Positions 23,637 through 38,769 of a stretch of DNA of 64,000 bases are shown piece by piece. The stretch's first letter is position 1. Each line of letters begins with the position of its first letter. Both the position numbers and the translations under genes were made by a program. The notes under the pieces are model-generated. The model searched no databases. It was not told the DNA's origin and saw only the letters and a list, made by a program, of their open reading frames with translations. The DNA comes from Tyto alba (Eukaryota; Chordata; Aves; Strigiformes; Tytonidae), in NCBI RefSeq assembly GCF_018691265.1, contig NW_024881301.1:15729252-15793251 (forward strand), given 5' to 3'.

Positions 23637-23763
23637 TTTTTTTGGGGGGGTTGTTTGTTTGTTTGTTTGTTCTTGCTTTTGGTTTTGGTTTTGTTTTGTT
23701 TTGTTTTGTTTTGTTTTGTTTTGTTTTGTTTTGTTTTGTTTTGTTTTGTTTTGTTTTGTTTTT
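23637..23763. repeat. (TTTTG)n pentanucleotide array
   Basis: It begins with T-run, G-run and (TTTG)n, then about 15 near-perfect TTTTG units to 23763. It produces repetitive open frames on both strands (Phe/Cys/Leu-rich on +, Lys/Gln/Asn/Thr-rich on -), which I do not regard as genes. Confidence 0.95.
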
Positions 23764-26700
23764 AAAACTGGTATTCTTGGTGAAAAGCTTACACTTGGAT
23801 GAGTTGACCTTTTTTTTTGTTGGATTTTTTGTTCTTTTTTTTCTTTGGTATAAAACATATCAATCAGGTATATCCTGACTTCAGTTTTGACTTCAAACCT
23901 ACCCTTTTGTCTTCTGTTAGTAGCACAATAGAAAGTCCTGAGATGTTCATTCTCCTTGATGTCAAAAGGCTATGGAGAAAAAGCTAAACATAGCATCAAC
24001 TGACTGTAGTGAAACTAATCTGTCACTTTCTTTAAACAGTAGCTCACAAACACTATAGTTAAGCTGCTGTTAACACCATTCAAATCATGACTTGGATCTA
24101 ATATTACAACTTTAAAATATACTGTCATTTTCTGGCACTACTCTCAGCAATTTTTACACATTTAGCAAAATCAAATTTTAGAATTGTTAAGGTTTGTTAC
24201 TTGTAGCTCAATTTCATCATTATTATTTATATCATGGTCTTGAGACACAGAAAAAGAGGGAAAAGTTACAAAAGTAAAACAGAACAAGTACAAAATACCC
24301 CTATGTGTACTGATTTTTAATGCAGTGTTTTAAAGATTGCTCTGCCTTAGTACTCCTAAATACATTGGTAGCTTTTCCTCTCATGGAGACTAGCTACTCA
24401 TTAATTAGAATAAGTGTGACATCCAGTCAGATATTTAAGCCACATTAGACCACTTGAGTCTGACAGGAATGGTCAGTCTGAATTTTAATGTCCTTATATA
24501 TTCTTAATGATCAAAACTTCCTTTATTATTAATACACTGTTGAAATTATATGGAGAAAGAAGTGTTTATTGATTCACTTAAAAAATTATTGGTGAAATCC
24601 TGATCATGTTGAAGTACTTGGCAGATCTCTCTACGGCTTTCAGGATGTGTCAAGATTTAGACATAGGGAAACCGATAAATGACCACATACAGCATCAAGA
24701 CAAGAGATTGTTGCTTTGAGCTGGATACCCTTTCTAGTTACACAATCTCTTCTACTGACCTTTCCTTTCTAGAAGCCACAGTCTGCATCTTTTAATGGTA
24801 ATGCAAATAACTTAATAAGATGTTTTTAATGGCATAAACTATTTACTTACTATGAGCATAATACACATAGCCTTGCTGTAAGAAACAGTACCCTTGCTCA
24901 TAAAGATCATTTCTGTGCACATGATAAACACAGTGAGTGTTACAAAAGGTTTGTTTACACTTGACAAAGTGCCAATGGTGAGGTGCTGACTGGAGAAAAA
25001 AAAACAAAAGTTCTTCTCCCTAAAATTAAGAACATATAGAATTTCCAAGCTATGAAAATCAAATTATTATACCTTTCCTCAGAATGTGTGACAACCTGTA
25101 GCTTTATTGACTTCTATGACTGTAGATAAAATCCAAATGAATCACAACCTTCCAGTTTTGAAATATGTTCTCTCACTGTTGCTTGAGATTTTATTAACAT
25201 AGAAAGGGACTAGAGCAACAAAATGACAGAGACAAGATTTTCCTGGTGTTTTTATTGCTTCATACATGACCTAAAGATGTGAAAAATAACATTTTACTAG
25301 ATGCTACTGGAATACAATTTCCTCTGAGCTAATAATGTTTCCATCCTGTGGAATAATATCTTACAACACTCTACAATACTTGGCCTGGTCTCATTTTCTT
25401 ATTAAAATATAAAGAAAGAACTATTAAGGAGAGAGACTAAGTATCTAAGTGATAAGCTTAATAATAAATTTGCTATTCCTCAAAACATTAAGTTTACCTA
25501 GTTTATGTGTGGTGAACACATCAATGGAGCTCTCATAGGACATACAACCTGTTGATGCGGTTATTATTTCTGGATGGATTTTTCTTCATATTTTGTTGTC
25601 CTTCAGTTTCTAGTAGAGTTTGGTTGCGACATATAGAGAAGACTTAGAGTGATGAAAAAGTGCAGTATATTTACCTCCAAGGACGTGAAGATTCAAGCAG
25701 TGTAAAAAATAATTTCTTTAAAACAGATTAGTGTAAACATTTATTCTCCCCCTTTCTCCTCTTCTCTCTCTTTCCATCCTGTCCCCTCAAAGATAATATA
25801 TGACACTAAAGCTTTTGATAATATATCATTCTGCTGCTTTGGGTACACATTCATTATTTTTTTTGTAGTAGTCACATGTAGAAGGTGAACGGAGAACATG
25901 ACAGTGTCAAAGTCAAAGCTTAGGAATTAGGAAAAAGATTTAATAACTTCCTACTCTTCTCTTATGACCTTGACAAATTAGCTTTGATGTAGAGCTATGA
26001 TTTATCTTTCAGTATAAATTCTTATATGATAACAAAATAATATGAAAAATTGATGTTTAGTAAGAGCTGATCATGAGAGAAATAGATTAATATATTATGT
26101 ATGACATTTTTTTTTTTTTTACTGCGGCATAGCACAGGTCAATACGCTTTATTTGGACTCAAAGATTAATGTAGACTGACTTGGCTCATGCTCAGAACAT
26201 TTTCATGAAGGATTTTTAATTCAAATAACTACTGTGAAACATGGGGTTGTTTCAATCTTCAAAAGCCACAGTTCCTTGGAAATAAGCAAAGTTAACCAAC
26301 ACTACAGATCTCTTGTCCTTCTAGGAACAGGTAGATATATACAGAGGAGAAAGAAAGAAGATTTTAGAATTTAACACCTGTAGTGAATACATACTATCCA
26401 ATTGACTACAACTGAAAGCAGGACAGAAGCAGAGGATTCTTTCAATGGCATGCATTAGAATCAATCTCATTTAACCAGTTATTGTCATATCTATAAAGAG
26501 TTGTCTTACTTTAGTTTGGCCTTTGTGCACTATGAAAAAAAGAACTTCAGAAACTGAAAATATTTCTGTTGTCTTCTGGTTAATCTACATTAATGAAGAG
26601 GTCAGGCAAATACGTACCAAAAATGTGGCTGACTGGTAGGCTGTTGTCACCTACAATATAGTTAAGATGGATGATATGTGGCGACCATGCTGAATGACAA

Positions 26701-29700
26701 TGTCTTGCTGTCTCATTCTTCATCCTTTCCTGTATATAACCACTGATCATTTCTTTCTCTAGTTGTTATCTACCTAGAGGAAAGTTTTATCTTTTTGAAT
26801 TCTCTCTGTATGGTTCTTCATACAATTGGTTACAATGATTAGGTCTTCTAAACAGAACCACAATACTACAGTTACTCTTACTGCCAATAATAATGATGCT
26901 GTTGAAAAGAGACATTGTTGGTATTGGAATCAGAATATCAATTTATCTGCCCAGCTTTGTCATCGATCTGCTCTGTGACATTGGTTGATTCATCTGTCTC
27001 TGTCATTTGTTGATAGAAAGGCCTGAAGAGGAACAGAATGTTGACAATATTTTGGAGAATGAAAATAGTATGGTAACATTTATGTGTGATTTTTGTATGT
27101 TTGTTTGTTTTCTCTCTTAAATTGAAAATATGAAATATACTTGTGGACATAATCCAGTACTGGCATAAGTCTAGAGTTAACCATTCCTGAGCCAACGTCA
27201 GCAACAACATAATTTCAGTGTTGTATATGGGATGGCAAGGGAGCATCAAGAGATGAGCATTCCTGGAAGTTATTTGTCATTTGGAAGGCATATGAATGAA
27301 GTATGATAGTCATACCAGTGGGATGGAACATTGTAGAAAAAAGCACAAATAAAGGCTGTTAATACTTTCATTTCATACATCTTGTGATCCATAATGTTTC
27401 AGACAAAGAAGGAGAAATTGAATTAATTTGCTTATCCATTCTGTCTTTGAAGTGTTCTCTCAAATCCACAGTGAAACAGTAATGTATAAATATATTGGAG
27501 GCCTAGTATACTTTGTTCTGAACTAAAAGAAAGCTTCCTATCCTTCTGTTGAGTATACAAGTAGATAAAGACAAATACTTAATCAATGTTTTTATATGGA
27601 AGAATCCATATTTACAAGTAACTAGGAAAGATTTTGAGAATATATATTCCTCTCAGCTAATTCATTTCAACACCTGAAGGTTGTTAAGTATCTTTGTAAA
27701 CCTTATGGTTCAACTAAACTGGGATTAATAAATATAAACTTTATTGACATAGAAGCTCTATCTGAGGAGGTAAAATTAATTCATCCTTCTTTCCATTCAA
27801 TCATAAAAAACCCCAGTGGTTTTGTAAATGTAAAATCTGTTCTCCCTTTAGAAATGAGAAATTAAAGGCTCACTCAATAGCAAGTTATACAGGTAAAGCA
27901 ACGTATGGGAAAAGTTAATGGTCTTGAACAGACTACCTCATCGAATAATATCTCTAAGATTTATCTGCCATGTGCATCAAGAATCACTGCTCTGTTAGAA
28001 ACTCAAAATGGAGGCAGCTCAGGTAAGCGATCAACATCTTCAGTAACAAAACAGGTTTTGTTCTTTCACTTTCTCTCTATAATGGTGGATGGAAATGATA
28101 TAAATGATTAATACAGAAAAAAAAATGATACATTATTCATTTTAAAGGTGATCGTACTCTTCAAAAACATTCTGTGTGAAATAATTTAACAACATTCAGT
28201 CAAATACACCTGGACTGCTCAAATTTTTGCTGAGTGAATTAAAAAGGATACTAATACTCTGAAACCAAAATTATTTTCTAAAGTAAATGAGATCTCACAG
28301 AACACATGTTCCACTGTTTGTTTTCAACATGGTTAAGTGATAAAAAGTCAGGGAGACAGAAGACATATGAGTTCATAGAGCTGAAAGAAGACTTTTTGTA
28401 ACTACAGAAGCTGTTTTATTTGTCATCTAGTAGCTCAGAATTTGTGTAATATAGTGACAATAATTTTGTACTAGGGCAGCAGTGAATTGACCCAGAAAAC
28501 AATATAACATTTCAGTGAATGAGGCCAAATTCAGATCTTCAAAGGTATTTAAACAGATGATCAATGACAGTGTGGCAGCTAAACACTTTTAAGGGCCAGG
28601 ATCAGAACTGTTCCCTCATCTTCAAAATTCCCTGGTGACTAGACATCTGACCACAACACTCTTTAGACTGTGAAATGCAACAAGACTTTTTATCTTAGGA
28701 CAACTAATTGTAAGAGAAAAAAGGTCATATATAACTTTCACCCTTTTTTTAATTTTTTTATTATAGTGAAAGAGATCATACCAGTCTTCTATCTACAAAT
28801 AACCAAAGCATTGCATGAAACTTTATCTGCACAATTCCCAATAAAATGACATAAGCGTATTCTTTAGAAAGACTCCTTGATTTTTCTTGGGAATCTTTGT
28901 TAGTTCACAATGAGGTCTTCTATAATTTCTAGTTATTTTTCAGTTGTTATGCCATCTTTCTCCACCTGCTGCAAGAAGAACTGTACAGCAGGTCAATAAT
29001 AAAGCTTCTCTTTTCACTATTTGTCTTCTTTTTTTTTAATAGAATCTAATCTTTTGACCCTCAATGTGAGCTGAAGTGTAAAATTGGAATATCTTTTGTT
29101 CAGAAGAATAGCAAGCTAGCTGGGCTTGGGACAAAACTGTAATAGCTCCTGAAACATCTTACTCTTTTTATTTTTTATGATTTTTCTATAAATAAGATCC
29201 TACTGAACTTTACTTTGCAAGGTGGAGAGTAAATTTAATGGGTTTTATATATATAGTCCAAGAATCTAGAGACACGAGTTATGTACAGCTAGCAGGCAGA
29301 AGAGTGAGTATGTGCAAGATGACATGATGTTAGACTAAAAGGATGCAACTTTAACCAGATTAGAAACAGGACATCTTGTTTACAATGGAGTGTACTCATC
29401 AGAGAGTTGTTAAATATGAATTATTAAAGTTAGTACACTTCAGAAAATGTAATTGAACACAGGAGACTAAATGTAAATTATAGTCTGCAAGCAAATAAAT
29501 TTAATCTTCTCTTAGCTGTGAAATATAAATAAATATAATATTAGCATATATTTTAAAGATCAGTTAGTACTGGTAGTCCATCAGTATTATGTAGGTTAGC
29601 CATGTTGGCAGCTTGGGAAATAAATGATCAGTCACATGATTTTATAGACTTCTGTTATACCCATACTCCTTCACCTTTCTCTGTTATTTTTCCTCTCTTC

Positions 29701-31929
29701 TTTACTCTTCTTTCCTCCTTTAATAAATCTATTTTATTATAAAATCTCTCAATCTCTAAAAAGTTAAGATGTACCAGGTACTCTCATTATTTGGGTTTCA
29801 AAATTAAATTGCAGCGATGGGTTTCATAATCAGTGCTTCTGGTAGTGCTGCCTTCTAGATCCACCTAGAACAAAATTCTCTACCAGTGTTTACATGTGGT
29901 CAGGACTTTGCCTGTTTCTTATAAAAGACAGAGAAAAGACATAAAACCAATACACTGTTTGATTTCTTTTCCTTCTATCTGTGTATTCTATGAATTCTAA
30001 ACAAAAAACTTTTCAAGAAACTGTGGTACATCTAGATGAAAAGACAGAGTAAGAAGAAAAGGGACTTCATGTCTCAAGAAGTTAATAATGAATTAGGAAG
30101 ACCACCTACCTATGTAAACTGAGTTGTGAGTGGGAAGGAGATGCTAATCAATAATATTTGAAAGATATTATATTAATCTCAGCTGGATGTCAGGGAGAGC
30201 TATGTCAAATGAATTGTATTTTAAAACTAGGTGGTAGAGAATAAGTCTTTGCATAACTGCTGACCATTAATTTAACAGTTTTGTCAGCAGTCTGAGGTAA
30301 AACAAAAAGTACTGAATTAACACACGCAGTAAAATACCCTCTCTCTTTCTATATGATTTCAGAATGTTCCCTTCGGGTCATTTTTTTTTAGTCATGCTGG
30401 TGAAGAAAACCTGCATTAACCATCGCAGAGCAAGATCAAAAAACTTCAGATGTTAATGGACTGTTAATTCAGCATTTTTATAATAACATTAGAAACAAAA
30501 TAAAATAGTTGACTAAGCAAAGATAATTCAAGCTAAGGTCAGTCATAAAACCTTTCTGATACTTAATCAGCTGCTATCTTCAACTTTCAAAACTTTTAAC
30601 AGTTATATTCAAATCAGGTCAAAAGTAATCATTGAAAAAGGTATGTATTTAGATAGAGTATAAATTCAATTTTTGACAAAGTTCTAATGTCTTCCTTTTT
30701 CCTCACATCTTTTTTTCCTTTAACCAGTGTGAAATTTCAGATGTTCAGTATGTAATAATTTCAGTAAAATTCTGGAAGTAACAAGTAACATAGTTATGAA
30801 ACACTACAATTTTCTAGACATGTATTGTGAAATAGATATCATAATAACTGTAGGAACAAGATATTCTTGTACATAGAGCTGGCAGATATCTCTAGCAAGT
30901 ACTGAAATTAAACAATGAAATAAATTCTTTTAGATCATAAAGTGTGTTTTTAACAGAATTAGCCACAGAAAGTCACCTGTGACTGATGTGTTGAAATGCA
31001 AGACAAAAATAAACTCCTGACTTCTTAGTTTGCTACTTCTAATTGGTGATGTTGATTAGCTTGAATGAGGAACTCAAGGTTTTGAATGTGGAATAGACAA
31101 GGATTATTTTCTGTAAAAAGGGCAATTTTAACAGGATCTTTTATTCAAAACAGGAAGGCAAAAAAATTATATGGAAAAAGTACAGGACTTACTGAATTAA
31201 GAAAAATAAAAACAAAGTAACCTAAAAAATGTCCAAAACAACATTAAGAAGACAAACACAAAGTATGGAAAAAGAATTAGCAAGAACAATGTTTATGACA
31301 CTATTGCAAAGAAGTACTAAAACAAAGTGAAAATAGTCAAAATATAGTTAAATTGAACTTTTAAAAGAAAATTACTACTGTCAGTGACAAAGATGAAGAT
31401 AGAAAAAGGTCAGCAGGGAAAGGAAACAGAAGAAAACTGATACTAATACATGGTCAGAAAGAAGTAAGGATCAAGTTTAATCTACTCCAGTTCTCAAAGG
31501 AATATTTTTGCCTCAGACTTTTTATTTTCTTTAAATGTGACTGCTATACAGAAAAAAATAAGGATAACCTATATTTAAAAATAAATAATAATAAAATAAA
31601 AAAGAAGTATGTAACAGAAATAAGGATATCTGAAATGGAAACAAAGCCTAGACAGTGTATTCTAACAAAGTCAGGATAGTCTATGAGTCTCTATCACTGA
31701 AGAATCTATTCCTTAAAAGAATCATTTGAAATTGAAAGTCAGGTACTATGAATGAATGACAGCAATGTTCTCTGAATGGAGAGCAGGAAATATAGCGCTC
31801 TATGTACATCAGATGCATGTGCATAATAGGCCTCAGTGCTGCATAACAACTTAGAATATATTTTAGAGAAAAAATTACCAAATCTGTGGAACTCCACAGA
31901 CCCTTAAGTAAATTAGAAATCTGTATTAA
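23764..31929. other. Intergenic, AT-rich, no gene seen
   Basis: Eight kilobases with no recognisable exon, RNA gene or young transposon. Sequence near 28371-28400 (TCATAGAGCTGAAAGAAGAC) faintly recalls an antisense CR1 3' end but is too short to call. 31190-31620 is markedly A-rich on the + strand and may be a decayed extension of the CR1 copy that follows. Confidence 0.65.
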
Positions 31930-32750
31930 AGAGAAAACACATAGATTTACTCTATATGTGTATGTTTGCAAGTACACGTATATGCAGATTTTCTGACAGC
32001 TAATATATGAGATCATCATAGTCAAGTCAGTCCAATCTATCTAGACTTACAAAAGAACATCATCTATTCCCTATAGAAAGTGTTATTTCAAATGGACTTA
32101 TATTCATTAGAAATTATGAGTATCTAGGTAACAGGAAAGTGACACAAGTTATATTAAACAGACCAGACTGGAAAGAGATTGGACAGTGATTTTCCTCAGT
32201 CATTCTACTTGGAGTAGATTTGTTAAATATATTAATTAGAGACCTTAATGAGGGAAATAAATAAGTGTCTTGAGATGTGCAGGTGATACAAAGTGGAAAG
32301 TATTATCCATACTCTGGAAGACCAGATCAATAAGTGGAAGAATCAGAACAACTCGTGCACTAAAACAATGGAAATTAAATTAAATTTAATAATAGAAAGT
32401 ACAAAGATATATACTTCAGGATTAATGTGAATTTTGAGCCTATAAAGTAAACTACATCAATTATATGTGACAAAGGAAAGGAAAAATCTAAATACATTGG
32501 TGAGTAATAGGATAACAGTGTGACATGACTGTGAAATTGTTAATGTTATCCTGGGATGTATCAAGCAAGGTATTCTCAGTACAGATAGGAAAACATTGCT
32601 ATAATTTTCTAAAATATTGGCAGGATCTTACTCAAAATACTCTGTAGAGTATTACTTATCTGATAATGATTAATTTAACCTGAATTAGGTGCAGAAAAAG
32701 ACTATAAGAATGACTATGAGAATGGAAAAATCCCTGTGAAATCAAGTGAG
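31930..32750 (+). mobile_element. Ancient CR1 LINE fragment (reverse-transcriptase part)
   Basis: Heavily AT-drifted remains of a chicken-repeat-1 (CR1) non-LTR retrotransposon in the + orientation. The clearest parts are at 32218-32300 (TTAAATATATTAATTAGAGA, then AATGAGGGAA and GCAGGTGATACAAAGTGG). These align with the CR1 segment that reads as a TTCAATATATTCAT-type stretch, then GATGAGGG-type and GCAGATGATACAAAG-type stretches. Next is 32513-32590 (AACAGTGTGACATG, CCTGGGATGTATCAAGCAAG), and then 32690-32720, matching the CAGAGAAGAGC-type segment. All occur in the correct order and spacing. The reading frame is destroyed. Similarity may continue to about 33000. Boundaries are approximate, and the left edge is the weakest. 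Confidence 0.7.
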
Positions 32751-35700
32751 AAGAGATAGTAAAACAAATGTTTAGATAAAATTGCTTTCTTTGGAAGTAT
32801 GCAAATATAAGGACAAGAATGATCTGCTTTAGAAGACAATGTTATGCATGACCATATGGATATAAAATGGTCATGAATAATTGTCATCACAATGACAGAG
32901 ATGTTTTGAAGTAATGTCCTGGGATAGCTTTTGGATGTTTTTGGCTTTAACACAAAAGTTAAAAAGATTATAGAAGAAGACATCACATAAGTCAAAAATA
33001 CATAAATCCTAATTCTCACGATGAAAGGCCATGTGTATTGAACTCATTTAAATTTTCAAAGGCTCTTGAAATAAACTTAAATATTTCATTGATCAAATAT
33101 ATGGACTCTCTGTATTTGATACTACACAGAAGTTACATGTAACTGAGATTACCTTCTAGATGAATAAATTGAATCTTTTTTCGTGTTCTGTTTCTTACTC
33201 TCCAAATGAAAAAGCACTTGGATACTGATCACAGGCACAGGTTCACAAGTGGCTTTATCAATACTGAAAATTTTTCAAGTGCTTGCATAACATTTCTTGC
33301 TTAGATACTCAAGTGATCATCACATATCATTAAATTAGTAGCCAGAAAGTCATCCCAGACTGTCTGGCAGAAAACATTGTAAAGTTGTTTTATTTTGCTA
33401 TGCAGTGTCCTTATCTAGATGGTTTCATCTAACAAATGCTCACATTTTTCCAGGAATTTTGGAGAATATCAATGCCCTTGATGTTCTTATATTTCCATAC
33501 ATTTTTGTAGCTTTTGATCAGATGTTGAAAACTGAAGTCTTTGGTTTGTTGAAAGAACATAGTGTTGTGACTTGTGAGACATTCAGCTAAGGTTTTTTGG
33601 TGCCTATCCAAATACACGTTCTTTAATCTATAACTGGTGAACACTGGGCTTTATTGCTATAGCACTTTCCATAACCCCCCACCCAAGCTCTATTTCCTTA
33701 ATTATTTTTATTTATTTATGAGTTTAAGATGTATTATTGACTGTTTTCCTAACCTGATAACAGGAGCAATACCACATTCTGTGTAATTCTTGTTCTGTGG
33801 AGCCTTAAAACAACGTTTTGGGTCCATGTTACTGAATGGGTATAAATCTGATTTGGGATTACATGAAATTCATGTAGTATTTTAAGATTTAGGATTGATA
33901 TTGTAAAGAACAAAAATCTACCTACTAGAATTTCTTAAAACACTGCTTATCTATATACCTACAAAATCACTGGTTTTAGTTAAGCAACTTTGATTTATTT
34001 TTTTCCATTTATCAATATTTAACTCACCTTTCCTAATTTCTGGCTGAATATCTGAAACTACTTCTTATTATTCCCCTACTGTATGTCACTCAAGACATCT
34101 TTCCCAGTAGTTCATTGGGAAGACAGCTCATCCTGGCAGTCTCTACCCTCATGATATTTCTTCACAGGAATCTTTATCACTCAGTTATCATGACTGAAGC
34201 TGCTCTACACATCAATGTATAGAAAAGAGAAAAAACTACAGAAGGAATCTCCAGTATCTTTCTGTACAGTGCTCCAGAAAATAAATGGGGGGAAAAAGTA
34301 AAAAGGTTCTGTTAGAGAGAAAAAAAGAAATGATAAATTGAGATTAATCAAAGGGAAATTAATATTTTTAATACTGAGGAGGAAGCATAAGATCGTCATC
34401 ATTTTAATAATCAGTTTTCCTATTTTTATATGCAAAAATGAATAAACATAGGCCAGTATGGAAACAAGCTTGTATGAGAACATTTTTTTGTTTCTTAGTC
34501 TTTGTCTGCTCTACTGCTTTCCCTGCTCTATCATGACAAGAAAGTAGCAGAAAATTGTAGGTTATATTTTCCCAATTCTTTTATTGTGTTTTTTAAAGCA
34601 GTGTTCAGTAATTTAAACATAATAGCTTTACAAAGTACATATTTTTGAAATAAATATCATTCATCTAGAGAAAGCAGAATGCCTTATAAAATTAGATTCA
34701 CTGACAGCTGAATAATGCTACCTTTAAATCAGAAATATATTTGTTTCCCCTAATTTGGGAAAGGTCAGTGTAGAACGAGAATGATAGTCATAGTGAAAAA
34801 ACTTTAGATTTCTATTATGCATTGTGTGTGAAGAATTCAATGTGGTTTTCAAGTTTAATAATGCTTAGCCAAGTATTAGAGGTCTGTTTACACAGAAGCA
34901 GCTAAGAATCAGGGCACAGACAGTTTAAGTGACTTACACGAGACCAACAATTCAGTTACAGTAACAAAAATAAGATTCTATAATTTAAGTCTCCTTTTTC
35001 CTAGCTAGACCTCATTCCTGCCGAGCACCTGTCTTATAGACAAATAGCCTTGTTCTCAATGGTGAAGCGAAATGAAAGGAAATTAAGTCACCTTGTGTGT
35101 GTGATTTTGTTAGCTGACCTGTCTTGATGAAATATTTAATCTTCTAAATATGGTACATAGAATTTATATTTTTGGTCATAAATATGTTAATAATATGATG
35201 TAGAAATTTTGGATATAATAGAAATGTGGCAGTGTCATCAGAGATGTATCCTTACAGCACCATCTTTTGCAGCTGGGTAGAATTAAGAGTAAAAGAGAGC
35301 AGATGTGATAGCAAAGGACTGACTGCATTAACAGCTTAAATAAAAAGTAAATGGCATATCAGACAGAAATGTGAAGGAAATTAAATACCTTCTATCTAAA
35401 TATACACATGCAGTCACAGCTGTTTCCGAGGTAACACAATGTGCCTTTCTGAACAGTAATTCCCAAAAGCAGGTGTAACTTTCAAGGGATGAGTCAGTGC
35501 AGAAAGACATTCAGACTCATAACATTTCTAACACCAGCAGTTAGTTATTTTAGGTGATTTTTTCCTTGTCACAGGCTTTTATATAATCACTTGCAAAAGT
35601 TTGCCAGGAAAATAAGTGCACTTTTCTGGTAATCTCTATCTCTGCTTCCTGTAGAGTGATCTGTGCTTCTCTATGTTGGTAAAAACAAGAACAAAAATAA

Positions 35701-37751
35701 GTTGATAACAAAGTCAGGTGGAGCAAGAAGGAGCATTTGATTAAGGTTTCACTGCTTGACAGAAAAGCTGTCTATATTTCTTTTGTGCATCTTTTACCTT
35801 TGCAAAACTGAGCACTAGCCAGTAGTGTGAAATGCTCCATAGGCAGGGAATCCAATTCTTGACTGCCTGAAGCCTGTGTAATTTCTTACAACTTTTCAGA
35901 GTGCATGTAAAATACTACTATTCTGATCATGCTCTCACTTTTTACACACAATATAGTGGTTACCTAAGGCAGTGTATAATCAGACTAAGAAAGACAGAGA
36001 ATAGGAATCTCCTTATGATCAATATCTAAGTGAGAAAATACAGAGTAATAACAAACACATGCATTTTCATGAGCTTTCACCTTTTTATTCCAGTGTTTGC
36101 AGTAGTAGTAATTAATTTTTAATTATGAATTCAGGCAGGTGTTAAAATATTCAAACTGTATAAAATTTTCCAGTGGATTACCAATGCATTCAAACCCTCG
36201 TAAACTTACATTTTTGTAACATACCTTCAAGAACAGTTACTTAATAATCTCTTCAGAAGATCTGTTTAAAACCTATGCACAGATTAAGAAAACTAGTTTC
36301 CTGTTGTATTACCTTTGGGTGCTATAATGTACCTATTAGTATTTTGCTCAGATTGCTAGTGGACTAAAGTACCTAACAATGAATGGAATGAATATGGAAA
36401 ATCTATTTGTTAATCTTTTATAGTCTCTGAGTATATCTTGCTGCACTTTAGTTGGTTTGTCACATACTTTAGGGGTGGTTTACAGTGAAGGACTACAGAT
36501 TTGCAATTTTAACATTTTTTGTGGGCTTGTTATTGCATGAGGTCCTGCAAAAGCTTTTACAAGTTGTGATTAACTATTTGCTTCTCAGTCATACTTATAT
36601 TTTTCATTCACAGACTGAAAGTAAAGGGCTACAGATAATGGAGATGTGACTAGCTGCCTTTCAGCACTATAATGGAGAGTAATCATCCATCATTTATGTT
36701 CTCCTCCCCTCTAACACACTCTTATTCTTACGTGACAATAAATGTAGTCTAGATGAAACTGTAGAGAATATAAAATATCCATGTGATTAAAGGCCTTGTA
36801 ATCAGAAGTGAAAAATTAATATAGGATAATTCTAGCAAGGAGTGGATGTGTTGAAATGTTCTCAAAAAACTTTCTAGCCTTGAGATGAGAATTGAAGTTC
36901 CAGGATTCAAGGCAGCTGATATGTCCTTGTCTGTACTGCCCAGATGAAAGTTGGGAATGGAAAGTACTTTCACATCTCTAGGCAGATATTTTCGTCTTGC
37001 CTTTTATCCCAGTCAGACTTATTTTTCCTCAGAACAATCTGTCCATCATTGTATAAATGCACTGCATTTCAGAGACTTCATATTCTTTGGTAATGATCAG
37101 TTTATTAGTCAGAGAACCATGGACTATTACAAGTTCACTCATATTCCTCAGCTGTCACATCTGACCAGACAGTAAAGCTTACTGATTTTCATGGTTTACT
37201 TACAAACTCCATAAAACCCATACTATTGTATTTTGAAAATGTCTTTAATCTATTAATTGACACAAGAGAAACAAAGAGAAAGAAAAGGAAACTGGTCCTG
37301 CAACTTTCATTTGTAGGGAGCTGCAGTAAAATCATTAAGGTTGGTGTGAATGGAGAATGAATGGGATTTTTCAGCTATAGAAACAATAGAAAAAGAAGCA
37401 AAAGAAAAGGAGGTCTATAAGAATAGTATGTGATGATAACATGTAGATTATCAGGGTTATCAAGACCCACACACACCTACATGTTGATTCTCAAAGCTTC
37501 CATATCAATAGAGAAATAACAGTAAATTCTGAAGACTCATAGAGGTTGGACAGGATGGAGAGATGAAGCTCTGAAGAGTCCAACAGATAGATGCAAAACT
37601 AACACATAGTCACCAACCTAAGAAAAACTGAGGAGTTGATGAGTGGCTGGTGTTCCTTGGAATCTATATCATCCTGGGACCAACTGTTATTGTAGAAGCA
37701 CCTTGGTGACTTCAGGCTGGCTAGGCTACTAAGGCACAAAGATCTTGGTAC

Positions 37752-37840
37752 CTGTGAGTATGTGAGTATGAGTGTGAGTGTTAACAAGTTAAACTAGTGG
37801 GTTTGGTTTTTTTTTGGTTGGTTGGTTGGTTTGGTTTTTT
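37752..37840. repeat. GTGAGTAT-type and GGTT-type simple repeats
   Basis: GTGAGTAT/GAGTGTGAGTG units at 37752-37782, then T-rich DNA with four or so GGTT units at 37802-37840. Confidence 0.75.
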
Positions 37841-38738
37841 ATAAAATCACCTTTCCCTCCTAGAAGGCCTACACTAAGTTCTGTTATATTTTGGCTACTG
37901 TTATAGCATTACTTCCTACCTTCTCTATTTCTTTTTTGTTCTTCTTATTTTCTATTTTATAGTATATCCTCCTTCTGCAAAGCACAAATCAAACAAAAAT
38001 CATCAAACAAAAATCATCAAATGCCCCAAATAACCAATCAAGATCTGGTCCTTAAACATTTGTTTCGCAGATAGCATTTCCCAACCGTAGAGATTTAGAA
38101 GAAAGAATGATGAAAACTGAAGTACAGCTGGACTGTGAACAAGTTGCAAAAATGTCTCCCTTAACAGACATTAAAAGAAGCCTTCTACCAAGAGGATGCA
38201 ATTCAGTTTGGCTTTTGGAACTTCACAGATCTTGTAGGACTTTTTTGAAAATCATTGTGTGAAATCCAGTAGAGGTTCAGTGGTTGGTTTGACTTAGTGG
38301 TTACGTGACTTCTCCATCTAGATAGTTTGCAGAAAACTAAAAACATGTCAAAGGCACATAGTCAAAGGGAAAAATGTAGTCCTTGGTTATAAAAGTGGAA
38401 AAAGAAGTGAAATGGAATACATCTACAATGGCTTTTACAGTGTGAAGTGCAGCTGTCCTCTGCACAGCCAGTCAACTTGGAAGGCCAGTTCAAAGGGACA
38501 ACAAAGGCCATTCTTCCATTCAGATTTTGAGACATCTTATTTCTAAAGGGGAGTACATAGATAAATTAAATTCTGATATTAATGGTAATTGTATCAGATC
38601 ATGAAGAATATGCTCCAAAAAATGGCTATCTGACCCTCTTAAGTGTCACAGCACACTGGAGGGAATAGATAAAAGACACCAGCCCTGTGTTAGTTCTGGA
38701 AGTCTGAAGTGAGAGGAAATAAAATTACCTCAATTAAA

Positions 38739-38741
<3 letters not shown>

Positions 38742-38767
<26 letters not shown>
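38742..38767. repeat. Poly(T) tract
   Basis: 26 consecutive T. Confidence 0.88.

Positions 38768-38769
<2 letters not shown>

Noticed and set aside
23521..23878. Open frames over the TTTTG array on both strands
   Set aside because: They are direct translations of a pentanucleotide repeat.
28371..28420. Antisense CR1 3' end
   Set aside because: The resemblance covers about 20 bases only, too short to support in AT-rich DNA.
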